Assembly (NCBI RefSeq): GCF_004770765.1
Contig: NZ_RQFK01000026.1
Coordinates: forward strand, 1 to 64,000
Reading direction: 5' to 3'
DNA length: 64,000 nt
Origin: Leptospira noumeaensis
Lineage (GTDB): Bacteria; Spirochaetota; Leptospiria; Leptospirales; Leptospiraceae
The notes under the pieces are model-generated. The model ran no database searches and was not told where the DNA came from. It saw only the letters and a list, made by a program, of their open reading frames with translations. The position numbers and the translations under genes are program-made. The stretch's first letter is position 1. Each line of letters begins with the position of its first letter. Of the stretch, positions 34,377 through 42,862 are shown one piece after another.

Positions 34377-37300
34377 TTAGTTGGAATACATTGACCTTTC
34401 AATAAAGTTAGAGGCACTACAACCCGCAGTTCCGACATCAGAGATGGTTTTGTCTTGTGCGATACAGAAGATTTTCCACCAACGATTGGAATGGTTTGGT
34501 GCAATGGAATAGTTTCTCACTTCCCCTACACTTCCTTTGAAGACCCGAACATTGGCACCAGAGATTCCCATAAGGGCTTCACCAGACCAATTGTAAATGC
34601 TGTAATAGCGGTTAGGTTGACTCCAAATAGATCCTTGGAGAGTGATTGTTTCTGGACCAAATCCTGTTGTGATATCGTAATCCAAACTTCCGTTCCCAGC
34701 ACCGAGTGGAGTTTTGTTATTCCAAACGATACGGTTATTCGCCGAATTTCCGTATTGTAAGTGAGAGTCCAAATCCCGCGGTTTTGCACCCCAAGATAGC
34801 ACCACTCGCATTTCGTTATCAGGAAGGATTGGTGTGACTAAGATGTTTTGGTTTGCAGGAGTTTCCGATCCAGCAGAGACAACCGTTCTGTATGTTGTGG
34901 AATAAGTCTCTGATACGGAAGTGCAGTCCCCTCGTTTTCCAGAACCCGATACTTCTAAAGTGTAGTTACCTGGTGGCACGGAAGGGATCACATAAGATCC
35001 GTCTGTGGATGTTTTTACAGATGCGATAGTCGCACCATTGGCATCGATCGCATAAGCTCCCGATTTTACATTCACACCTGGTCGAATGCGAGCCGTTAGG
35101 TTACAAACTCCAGTATTATACAATGCCGAAAGTGCACGTCCAGAAATCGAACCACTGGTTTGGCTTCCTGGAACAAAAGTAATGATATCAAAGTTAGTCG
35201 TAACATCCGCTTGGATGTCCACAATTCCCTCTACTGATGCATATCCTGCCGAAACAAATCGAACTTTCCAACGACCTGCGTTGATATTGAAGATTGTGTA
35301 TTGGCTCGCATTAGAAAAGATAGTGGAACCAGTGGCAATCGAAGAAGGTTGTACACCTGCTGACGGACGTAATGTTCCACCGTTAGGATCAACTATCTCC
35401 AAAGAATAAGTTCCAAGGAAAGAGAACCCACCAGGAGTTCTGACAGAACCGGATAAGTGACCACGACCATCATTTGTAATGATAGGAGTGTTCACAACGA
35501 CAGTTCCGCCGCCAGTCCCTACTTCTACAGGGAAGTAAGTGGTGATTCCATTTTTTTCCACACGAAGTTGGTAAGAACCTGGAGAAAGGAATGGGAAACT
35601 ATAACTTCCATTAGATTGCGATGAAACAGATCCCACCACTTGGTCGGAACCGGAAGTTCTATTAGAAGAAACAGAACAATTCGGAGAATCAAATCCTCCT
35701 GAGCAGTCACGGTGCACATCGGCAGTGAAATTTCCACCGACCAAACGACCGAGAGTCACAGTGGCTCCACTTACATTTTGAGTGGATACGGCATCCGTCA
35801 CCACACCAGTCACAGTGGCTCTTGGGCTATGCGCCACAGTTCCGTTCAAATTGAAGACAGCAGGTGAAAACGCATATTGGTTGGTTGCCACGCTTGATGT
35901 GTCCACTCGCAAACTTGCAGAAGACAAATAATTAGATTGGTAAGAAGGAGCCACACGATCCACAACAATCAGTTGGTAAGAACTTTGGCGAAAGTTGTAT
36001 TCGTTTCCGTTAATGATATCGATGGAGGCACCGTTATCATTTGCCCGAGCCACACTCGGTGATTGTGCAAGGGTAGTCGCTGAACCTGTTCCCAATTGGA
36101 ATAATGCATATCCAACTCTTCCCGCCTCATCATTCGTAAAAGGGACAGGAAGGATGGCAGGTAAAGTCACAACATAAGAACTACCACCAAAACTAAACTG
36201 TCCTGCAGAAGTAGTGGTGATGTGAGCCAGACTAGATCCATCAGCGGAAGTATTTCCTAAAAGAACCACAAACAGTCCCGATTGGCTTGTGTGAGTGGAA
36301 TTTGCTGTTGGCGCCGTATCACGAATCGAAATAGATCCAACGATTTGGGAACGAGCAGCAATGGAAGTCATAGAAATGGTTCCCGCATTGTAATTGTTTC
36401 CATTCAAACTCACAGCGAGTGGATTGGAAGAACAAGGAGTTGGATTGGATCCACAATAGTTTTCAAACCCTGGAGCCGAAATGTAATAAGCCCAAAGCCC
36501 ACTTGCACCAAGGAAGGATACTTCTTTGGTTGTTGGGTTGACTTCATAAAGTTTGTTTCCATAAGTTTGGTATGCCCATGGGCCAGAACCTTGGACTGCC
36601 GCCAAACAAGAAGCTGTTGGATTTACCGCACAAGAACAAATAGAACCTGCTTGGTTTAAAGAACAATTGGTTCCTGCAACTGCACTCAGTGCCTCAACAA
36701 TCCAAAGTTTGACTGCGTTTCCAAGTTTTGGATCATCTTTCAGATACAAAAGTCGAGATGGTGCTTGGTTGGCCGAAGGCCTTACGTTGATGACAGTTCC
36801 TGCAACATGATCCCCATTAGAGTCTTTAACAAACCCTGTGACAAGAGAAGGTTTTGCAACAATGTAGATTGGATCGGCAAGGGCTACGTTTTTGGTTCCG
36901 CCATTAGGAGACGCTGTAAACAAAAAGGATTGTGATACGGTGTAAAATACCGGGTTGGATACTTCTATGTAGTAAACACCATTTGTCAGGTAACTTCCAT
37001 CGATGGCAAAACTTCCATTCCCAGTAATTTGTACTGTTTGTAAAATAGCACCTTGTTCGTTCTTAAGTTTGATAGTGAAAACAGAAGTGGAGTCAGAAGG
37101 AAGGGCTCCATTTAGGATATTTCCAGTTAAGTGAAGGTCACTTTCTGTTGCTGCCATCCAAGGAAGACTTGTTTCCCCTAAGTCAACTTGGGCCACAGTG
37201 TTTGGATTGGTTCCAGGAAAAGTGTAGTGAATGAATTCAGTGGTATTGGCAAAGGGTTGGCCAGATACTTCTACCGAATCACCAGCATATACAACCGTAT

Positions 37301-38108
37301 AATTTCCGTTAGGAAGTGGGTTGATGTTGATGACAAAAGAACCGTTAGCGCCAGTGACTCCCGTTCCTACAGTATTTCCACTGGAATCAACAATAGAAAC
37401 TGTAATCCCGGCAACTGGACCTGCGGGAACTGTGACTCCACCACCAGAAAATCCTGGACTTGTGACCACTCCTACAAATTGTGCAGGGCCTTGACCATAA
37501 TACAAACGTTCTGCGAGAAGATTTCCCACATTCACCAAAGTGTATGGATTTTGAGTCGGATCAAAAACAAAAGAAAAATCTTGGTAAGTATAGTTGAGGC
37601 CATATCCCGTATTGATGAGAACTCGGTAGTTGTTATTAGGAAGGTCAGTTAAATCAAATTGAAATTTTCCATTGGATCCAGCATATGTGGAGGCAACAAG
37701 AGTATTTGTTTCTCCGTTGGCAACTTCGATTCTAACAGAGATTAAAGTAAGATCGATACATCCAGGAGCTGCTGGAGCACCAGGGTTTCCGCAAACTACA
37801 TTCGCAGGAACACCAGAAACAACTGGAACAATGGTTCCAATGACTCGCGCTGGGCCATGGGTTGCTACTTCTTGTCCGGAATTATTACCAGGAACTTCTT
37901 CTGGATCGGTTGGTGTCACACCATCACCAGGTGTGGGGAGAGGAACCCCATTGGAATCGGGAGGAACCACGACTCCATCTCTTGCATCGGAGACAGCACC
38001 ACCAGTTCCTAGTAAGAACCAGAACGGCATTGATTTCTTTTTGCGGGAACAACCCACAACTGCTAAAGATAAAAGAACGAGAACGGTTATGATTCCTCGA
38101 ACACGCAT
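34377..38108 (-). CDS. Giant multidomain surface lipoprotein (carboxypeptidase-regulatory-like repeats)
   Basis: A 1243-residue lipoprotein with signal ending LSLAVVGC (Cys near 20), then a Pro/Gly/Asp-rich linker. At least six beta-sandwich repeats of the carboxypeptidase-regulatory/CnaB type follow, each with a pattern such as VTG-V...G..V-x-G-A-x-V..., ...GSYSFPFLSPGSYQLRV or ...DGSYVIPSVPPGNYTLEV. The C-terminal 200 residues hold VVLSWGAKPRDLDSHLQYG and LDYDITTGFGPETI, as in the YfaP/DUF2135 'WG-x-x-x-DLD-x-H' domain. Several Cys pairs lie in the inserts. It is probably displayed on the cell surface as an adhesin or matrix/carbohydrate-binding protein; that role is inference. Confidence 0.85.
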   Translation of the reverse strand: MRVRGIITVLVLLSLAVVGCSRKKKSMPFWFLLGTGGAVSDARDGVVVPPDSNGVPLPTPGDGVTPTDPEEVPGNNSGQEVATHGPARVIGTIVPVVSGVPANVVCGNPGAPAAPGCIDLTLISVRIEVANGETNTLVASTYAGSNGKFQFDLTDLPNNNYRVLINTGYGLNYTYQDFSFVFDPTQNPYTLVNVGNLLAERLYYGQGPAQFVGVVTSPGFSGGGVTVPAGPVAGITVSIVDSSGNTVGTGVTGANGSFVININPLPNGNYTVVYAGDSVEVSGQPFANTTEFIHYTFPGTNPNTVAQVDLGETSLPWMAATESDLHLTGNILNGALPSDSTSVFTIKLKNEQGAILQTVQITGNGSFAIDGSYLTNGVYYIEVSNPVFYTVSQSFLFTASPNGGTKNVALADPIYIVAKPSLVTGFVKDSNGDHVAGTVINVRPSANQAPSRLLYLKDDPKLGNAVKLWIVEALSAVAGTNCSLNQAGSICSCAVNPTASCLAAVQGSGPWAYQTYGNKLYEVNPTTKEVSFLGASGLWAYYISAPGFENYCGSNPTPCSSNPLAVSLNGNNYNAGTISMTSIAARSQIVGSISIRDTAPTANSTHTSQSGLFVVLLGNTSADGSSLAHITTTSAGQFSFGGSSYVVTLPAILPVPFTNDEAGRVGYALFQLGTGSATTLAQSPSVARANDNGASIDIINGNEYNFRQSSYQLIVVDRVAPSYQSNYLSSASLRVDTSSVATNQYAFSPAVFNLNGTVAHSPRATVTGVVTDAVSTQNVSGATVTLGRLVGGNFTADVHRDCSGGFDSPNCSVSSNRTSGSDQVVGSVSSQSNGSYSFPFLSPGSYQLRVEKNGITTYFPVEVGTGGGTVVVNTPIITNDGRGHLSGSVRTPGGFSFLGTYSLEIVDPNGGTLRPSAGVQPSSIATGSTIFSNASQYTIFNINAGRWKVRFVSAGYASVEGIVDIQADVTTNFDIITFVPGSQTSGSISGRALSALYNTGVCNLTARIRPGVNVKSGAYAIDANGATIASVKTSTDGSYVIPSVPPGNYTLEVSGSGKRGDCTSVSETYSTTYRTVVSAGSETPANQNILVTPILPDNEMRVVLSWGAKPRDLDSHLQYGNSANNRIVWNNKTPLGAGNGSLDYDITTGFGPETITLQGSIWSQPNRYYSIYNWSGEALMGISGANVRVFKGSVGEVRNYSIAPNHSNRWWKIFCIAQDKTISDVGTAGCSASNFIERSMYSN

Positions 38109-38350
38109 AAGACTTACCCTCTATCAAAATTCGCTTTGTGGAAAAACCACAGATTTTCTAATGCACTTCGGGAAATTCCTAAGAGATTGCCGAAGTGTAC
38201 CATTTGTAGTCTGTTTCCGTACACAAATCAAACCTTTTTTAGGGCTATCGGCAAAAAAATAACAAAAGTTACCGTGAAGGCAGGAAAAATCACCCTCGGA
38301 AGGAATTTCGATTGCTCTTGTTTTAACTCCTAGGGATTACTCATAGCGGA

Positions 38351-39571
38351 ATGTGGGAGAAAGGGCTGACAGCGGATACGTGGAAACTCCTAATGATTCC
38401 GTTTACTTATGGATTTGTGGGTTGGGTGACCAATTGGCTGGCCCTAAAGATGACTTTTTACCCCATCCAGTTCATAGGAATTCCCCCCTATTTGGGTTGG
38501 CAGGGCATCATCCCAAGAAAGGCCCATAAAATGGCCAGCAAGTCCGTAGATGTGATCACGGAGCGCCTCCTCAATATCAAAGAAGTTTTTTTAAAAGTAG
38601 ATCCCAAAAAAGCAGAAATCGTTTTCCTACCAGCATTAGAACCTAGCATCCGCTATACGATGCGAGAATTTTCCGACAGTTTGGATCCAAAACTTTGGGA
38701 TATGATTCCGGAAGTTGTCAGAGAAGAAATTTACCATAAAGTCAGAAGGGAAAGTGGAGTTACCATCCGCAAAGTGATTCGAAAACTCCAAAAGGACATC
38801 GATTCCCTCTTTGATGTAAAGTCCTTAGTTTTGAAAAAACTATCAGGAAATAATGTGGGTCTTGTTGTGGAACTTTTCCAAGAAGTGGGAGCTCCCGAAT
38901 TTCGATTCATTGAAAGATCAGGATTTTATTTTGGATTTCTTTTGGGACTTGTCCAAATGATTTTTATGATCTACTTTCCGTTGCCATGGACTCTTCCCAT
39001 CCAAGGAGTCATTGTTGGTTATCTGACAAACTACTTGGCTCTTGAAATGATCTTTCGCCCCCTACTTCCCAAAAAGTTTTTGGGAATTTTTACCTACCAA
39101 GGTTTGTTTTTAAAAAGACAAACAGAAGTTTCTAGACTTTATGCAAAACTGGTGAGCGAAAAAATTCTAACTCCCAAAAACATTCTTTCGGAATTAATAT
39201 TTGGAAAAGCATCCAAAGATATCATTGAGATCATTCGAAATGAAGTGATCCATCATGTGGACACCATTACTTTCCTCGCAAAACCAGCGCTTTATGCTAC
39301 TGGAAAAATTGACGAGTTTGATGCAGCAAAAGAAAGAATCGGAATGGCTATGGCCGACAATGCTGTAGAAAAATCATTTCACTTAGAAGAATATTTAGGT
39401 TCAGCTTTGGAAATAGAAACCATGATGGGAGATCGAATGGCGGCACTCCCTCCTAAAGAATTTGAATCCATTCTAAGATCCGCCTTTCAAGAAGATGAAT
39501 TGTTATTAATTTTAGTGGGAGCGGCCCTAGGTGCCGTTGTGGGTTGGTTTCAAATGGTATTTCTTGTATGA
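38351..39571 (+). CDS. DUF445 family membrane protein
   Basis: A 406-residue membrane protein of the DUF445/YheB type. The duplicated motif GWVTNWLALKMTFYP (near 24) and GYLTNYLALEMIFRP (near 223) is the family's hallmark, with the glycine-rich IPPYLGWQGIIPRKAHKMA. A hydrophobic segment lies at each end, the C-terminal one being LLLILVGAALGAVVGWFQMVF. Biochemical function of the family is not established. The stop overlaps the ATG of the epimerase gene (ATGA). Confidence 0.85.
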   Translation: MWEKGLTADTWKLLMIPFTYGFVGWVTNWLALKMTFYPIQFIGIPPYLGWQGIIPRKAHKMASKSVDVITERLLNIKEVFLKVDPKKAEIVFLPALEPSIRYTMREFSDSLDPKLWDMIPEVVREEIYHKVRRESGVTIRKVIRKLQKDIDSLFDVKSLVLKKLSGNNVGLVVELFQEVGAPEFRFIERSGFYFGFLLGLVQMIFMIYFPLPWTLPIQGVIVGYLTNYLALEMIFRPLLPKKFLGIFTYQGLFLKRQTEVSRLYAKLVSEKILTPKNILSELIFGKASKDIIEIIRNEVIHHVDTITFLAKPALYATGKIDEFDAAKERIGMAMADNAVEKSFHLEEYLGSALEIETMMGDRMAALPPKEFESILRSAFQEDELLLILVGAALGAVVGWFQMVFLV

Positions 39572-40530
39572 CAAAAACAATATTAATTACCGGAGGGAGT
39601 GGAGTTCTTGGAAAAGAATTATTAAAAGATCTAATCGAAGATTACAAAATCATTGCTATTGGAAATCATTACACCCATTTTCCTGATTCCATCCGGTTTC
39701 ATAAAAATTTTAAGTTTTATGAAAGAGATCTTTCTAAAATAAAAAACCCGGATGATTTTTTAATTCCAGAATCCATTGATTTGATTTTACATTTGGCAGC
39801 TGTAGTTTCCGGAGCCAAAGTCACAGAAGAAGTATACCACCAAATCAATGTTACTTCCACACAACTACTCGTTGAATTTGCGAAATCTCGAAACATCCCC
39901 CATTTTGGTTTTGTCAGTTCAGTTTCCGTTTATGGTTCGAAAGAAATTAATTTAAATATAAATAGTGAAAGGATGGGAACCACCATCTATGCAAAAACGA
40001 AGTTACTAGCAGAAAACTATATCCTCAATTCTGGAAAAAATTACTCACTATTTCGAATGGCGAGTATCTATGGAAAAGGAACCAAAAGTTTTATATCAAA
40101 ATTACTTTCTCTTTCCAAATTAAAGTTTTATCCTTATATTTCTTCCTCTAGAAAAAAATCAGTCATCCATATTGCCGACGCCACAAAAGCATTAGTTACT
40201 TGGACTAAACAAACATTAGATGGAAAAACACCTAAACCAGTATATGTGTTTTCTCATCCTGAATTTGTGACAGTGAACCAAGTCATAAACACCTTCCAAA
40301 GTTTAAGAATTATGGGAAAATTCCTTTTTCCCATTCCTGTGGGAGGATTCTTTGCTAAAATGATCGAACTGGTCTTTCGATCTTTGGCTTTTCTCAAAAG
40401 AAAACCATTCCATGGTTCGCCCCTCCAACCACTACTCGAGTCTGTGGCTATTTACGATTCTCAGTCCTTTGAAAATTTGGGAATTTTTCCGGAGCGAGAT
40501 TTACGAAAAGGCCTAACTGACTATCAATAA
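39568..40530 (+). CDS. NAD-dependent epimerase/dehydratase family protein
   Basis: About 320 residues from ATG 39568, which overlaps the DUF445 stop; an upstream in-frame start at 39544 would add eight residues and is less likely. The extended SDR fold is clear: ILITGGSGVLGKELL at the N-terminus, LHLAAVVSGAKV, and the active-site segment SSVSVYGSKE followed by TIYAKTKLLAENY (Tyr-x-x-x-Lys as YAKTK). Relatives act on sugar nucleotides, sterols or quinones; the substrate is unknown. Confidence 0.85.
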   Translation: MTKTILITGGSGVLGKELLKDLIEDYKIIAIGNHYTHFPDSIRFHKNFKFYERDLSKIKNPDDFLIPESIDLILHLAAVVSGAKVTEEVYHQINVTSTQLLVEFAKSRNIPHFGFVSSVSVYGSKEINLNINSERMGTTIYAKTKLLAENYILNSGKNYSLFRMASIYGKGTKSFISKLLSLSKLKFYPYISSSRKKSVIHIADATKALVTWTKQTLDGKTPKPVYVFSHPEFVTVNQVINTFQSLRIMGKFLFPIPVGGFFAKMIELVFRSLAFLKRKPFHGSPLQPLLESVAIYDSQSFENLGIFPERDLRKGLTDYQ

Positions 40531-40559
40531 TTTAGGTGCTCGGGGCCGATATTCTAAGT

Positions 40560-41369
40560 ATGAAAAAGCGACTTAGCCTACTTGTTTTATTATGTCTTAC
40601 TCTTTCTCATTTGGATGCAGCAACTTGGATCGAAGATTCGCTTGGTTTTGCATTTGAATTTCCAAGAGGTTGGGCAAAGTCTGTTTTACGGTATCCCGAC
40701 ACGGTTCGGATTCAATTTTCCAAAACCAATAGAGAGGCAATATTACAGGTAGATGTAGCACGTCGTACCAAAGAATACGATATCGATCGATTTATTGAAG
40801 AAACAGTAGATACCTTTCTTACCAAATACCCTGACCTAAAACTTGTTCGGGAAAAAATGTTAGAAAACGAAGTAGCAGGATTTGATGAATCCGTCTTTGT
40901 TGTCTTACACTATACAGAACACAAACAAATGATTTCTAATCGATTTTTATTCCATAGAAAGGGCGGAATGTATTATGTAATCCAAGCCAAAACACCTAGG
41001 GCTTATTTTGCAAAATATTCCAAAGACCTCGACATGGTGATGAAGAGTTTTCGAAGAGAAACTCGCACCAAAAACAGATGGCGTAACGATAGTTTGTCGT
41101 ATTTAGATCCCATTAAAGATGAACGGATCATCCAATACATTTCCATCACCATAAGACCGATTGATTCTTATCCCCATGAACAAGGGACAAAAAACAAAGA
41201 AGAAGATGGATGGTTATTTTCTGTAGAAGGAAACAAAAAACCAAATCCAGGGGAATGGGACAACCGTCCAAGACCTCAAAATGATAACGGATACAGTCCT
41301 TCTGATGTGAAACCGGACACTCCGACCTCAGATGAACCTGTGGTCATTCCTGATGGTTCGGGCCTTTAG
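40560..41369 (+). CDS. Exported protein of unknown function, PsbP/DUF1795-like core
   Basis: About 269 residues from ATG 40560. The signal peptide LVLLCLTLSHLDA-AT is followed by WIEDSLGFAFEFPRGWAKS, as in the PsbP/Mog1 fold family where small secreted proteins start with a similar 'sfsfeyP.gW' strand. The last 60 residues are low-complexity and rich in Pro, Asp and Asn. A terminator follows. Role unknown. Confidence 0.65.
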   Translation: MKKRLSLLVLLCLTLSHLDAATWIEDSLGFAFEFPRGWAKSVLRYPDTVRIQFSKTNREAILQVDVARRTKEYDIDRFIEETVDTFLTKYPDLKLVREKMLENEVAGFDESVFVVLHYTEHKQMISNRFLFHRKGGMYYVIQAKTPRAYFAKYSKDLDMVMKSFRRETRTKNRWRNDSLSYLDPIKDERIIQYISITIRPIDSYPHEQGTKNKEEDGWLFSVEGNKKPNPGEWDNRPRPQNDNGYSPSDVKPDTPTSDEPVVIPDGSGL

Positions 41370-41423
41370 AATTACAATCACACTGTTTGAAAGATTCTTA
41401 AAACACAAACGAACAAACCATAA

Positions 41424-41454
41424 AATACCCCAAGATTTCCCGGGGTATTTTTTT
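41424..41454 (+). terminator. Rho-independent terminator
   Basis: AATACCCC pairs with GGGGTATT around an 10-base loop, then a run of T. It ends the transcript of the DUF445, epimerase and secreted-protein genes and isolates the ars module. Confidence 0.85.
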
Positions 41455-41500
41455 ACCCGAATGCCACTAAATACCCTTGACCTAAGTCAGCCAATTTCCT

Positions 41501-41520
41501 TTATCGTATATTTACGATAA
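41501..41520 (+). promoter_or_regulatory. Palindromic operator of the ars module
   Basis: A perfect inverted repeat, TTATCGTA and TACGATAA separated by TATT, ends three bases before the arsR-like ATG at 41524. A TTGACC (41477-41482) lies 18 bases upstream, so the repeat overlaps the likely -10 region and start site, as expected for ArsR-type autorepression. With no ribosome site before the ATG the transcript may be nearly leaderless. Confidence 0.7.
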
Positions 41521-41523
41521 ACT

Positions 41524-41871
41524 ATGGCTCAAAACAAAAAAGCAGAATTCCCAGAAAAGGTCCAAAGGATCGCTTCTTTTACCAAACTTCTTTCTCACCC
41601 CGCAAGGCTTGCCATCTTAGAAGTTTTGGCGAAGCGCCAAACTTGTATTTGTGGAGAGATCGTGGAAATCCTTCCTTTGGCGCAGTCCACTGTATCTCAA
41701 CATTTAAAGGAACTGAAAGAAGGGGGGCTTGTGAAAGGCGAAGTGGATGGAACGTCTACTTGTTACTGTATCCACTGGGAGAATCTATCAAAGGCCTATG
41801 AGGAATTTTCAGAACATATCACACTCATCAAACAATATCAAAACAAAAAGGAAGGTAACTGCTGTGAGTAA
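41524..41871 (+). CDS. arsR: ArsR/SmtB-family repressor of the ars module
   Basis: A 115-residue winged-helix repressor. QTCICGEIVEILPLAQSTVSQHLKELKEGGLV is the ArsR box plus recognition helix. TCIC matches the alpha-3 Cys site (ELCVCDL-type) that binds arsenite, and the tail has another Cys pair, NCCE. It should repress its own operon and release on As(III). A palindrome lies immediately upstream. It overlaps the arsenate reductase gene by eight bases. Confidence 0.88.
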   Translation: MAQNKKAEFPEKVQRIASFTKLLSHPARLAILEVLAKRQTCICGEIVEILPLAQSTVSQHLKELKEGGLVKGEVDGTSTCYCIHWENLSKAYEEFSEHITLIKQYQNKKEGNCCE

Positions 41872-42286
41872 CCAAAAAAATATTCTAATTCTTTGTACCG
41901 GAAATAGTTGTCGGAGCCAAATCGCAGAAGGTTGGATGAGATTTTATGCAAAAGACAAAGCCAATGTTTATAGCGCAGGAATTGAAACTCATGGAGTGAA
42001 TCCAAAAGCCATTGCGACAATGAAAGAGGCGGGAATAGATATTTCTTATCATACTTCGAACCATATCAATGAATACAAAGACATCCCATTTGATTATTTA
42101 ATCACAGTTTGTGATCATGCCAAAGAAAATTGTCCGTATTTTCCAAGTGATGCAAAAAGGTTTCATCATAATTTTTCCGATCCTTCTAAGTTAAAGGGAA
42201 CAGAGGAAGAAGTAAGGACTGCGTTTGCTAAAACGAGAGAAGAGATTCGGGAATACTGTGAAACTTTTATTAACAAGGAATTATAG
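41864..42286 (+). CDS. arsC: Arsenate reductase, thioredoxin-coupled LMW-phosphatase type
   Basis: About 140 residues from GTG 41864, decided by AAGGAAGG about ten bases upstream and by the normal family start. The phosphatase loop CTGNSCRS (C-x5-R) and the redox-pair region VCDHAKENCPYFP fit the Staphylococcus-type ArsC, which reduces As(V) to As(III) using thioredoxin. The conserved Asp-Pro is NFSDPSK. An open frame further upstream (from 41747) overlaps arsR and is not used. No arsB/acr3 efflux gene follows in this window, so the exporter is elsewhere or a different route is used. Confidence 0.88.
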   Translation: MSNQKNILILCTGNSCRSQIAEGWMRFYAKDKANVYSAGIETHGVNPKAIATMKEAGIDISYHTSNHINEYKDIPFDYLITVCDHAKENCPYFPSDAKRFHHNFSDPSKLKGTEEEVRTAFAKTREEIREYCETFINKEL

Positions 42287-42295
42287 GAGAAAAAA

Positions 42296-42835
42296 ATGAA
42301 AACAATAACATGGTATGACTTTAAAACAAAATTAGAACTTTATCCAGAACTTCATCTTGAATTTGTCTATAGTGAAAACAAAACAATTTTTCCCAACTAT
42401 CATATCACCGAATTCAAACTTGCAAACATTCAGTCTGTGGATTGTGGAGGAAAATTAGATTCTTGGACAGAAATCATCTTACAAGTTTTAGAACCGATAG
42501 AAGGAAAAGATACCGAGTCTATGACACTTGGAAAAGTGAATTCCATCCTAGAAAAAGTAAATGGTTCTATGAAAATTCCCAATGATGCCATTTTACGAAT
42601 TGAATTTGGAAATACAGAAACAGCGATGAGACAATATTTTGTTTCGGAGATGCGTACAACTGAAAAGTCCTTCTCCATCCATCTAAAAGATGGAAAAACG
42701 GAATGCAAAGCATCTGTAAGTTGTGGTCTTCCCAAAGATGTTGTTAGTTTTCCTAAATTAGAAAAAACAAATTCTTCTTGTTGTTCTCCAAAAACAGCCA
42801 CGGAAGAAGAGAAGGAAAAAGCAGGCTGTTGTTAG
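42296..42835 (+). CDS. DUF6428-type protein with Cys-rich tail, ars-associated
   Basis: A 179-residue cytoplasmic protein, ten bases after arsC and clearly in its operon. The first 120 residues start ITWYDFKTKLELYPELHLEFVY and hold HITEFKLANIQSVDCGGKLDSWTEIILQV, the form of a family (DUF6428) seen next to arsR/arsC. The C-terminal 20 residues are rich in Cys: SSCCSPK and AGCC. A thiolate cluster that binds arsenite or passes it on is plausible. That is inference; no enzymatic motif is visible. Confidence 0.75.
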   Translation: MKTITWYDFKTKLELYPELHLEFVYSENKTIFPNYHITEFKLANIQSVDCGGKLDSWTEIILQVLEPIEGKDTESMTLGKVNSILEKVNGSMKIPNDAILRIEFGNTETAMRQYFVSEMRTTEKSFSIHLKDGKTECKASVSCGLPKDVVSFPKLEKTNSSCCSPKTATEEEKEKAGCC

Positions 42836-42862
42836 ATAAAACAAAGTAGGTGAAGGATTGAA

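Noticed and set aside
37188..38262. Two long plus-strand frames opposite the giant lipoprotein gene
   Set aside because: They lie on the strand opposite a well-supported gene and read as low-complexity antisense (Ser, Arg, Thr runs).
41747..41863. Extended start of arsC upstream of 41864
   Set aside because: It overlaps the arsR coding region and is not part of the family's N-terminus; GTG 41864 has the ribosome site.
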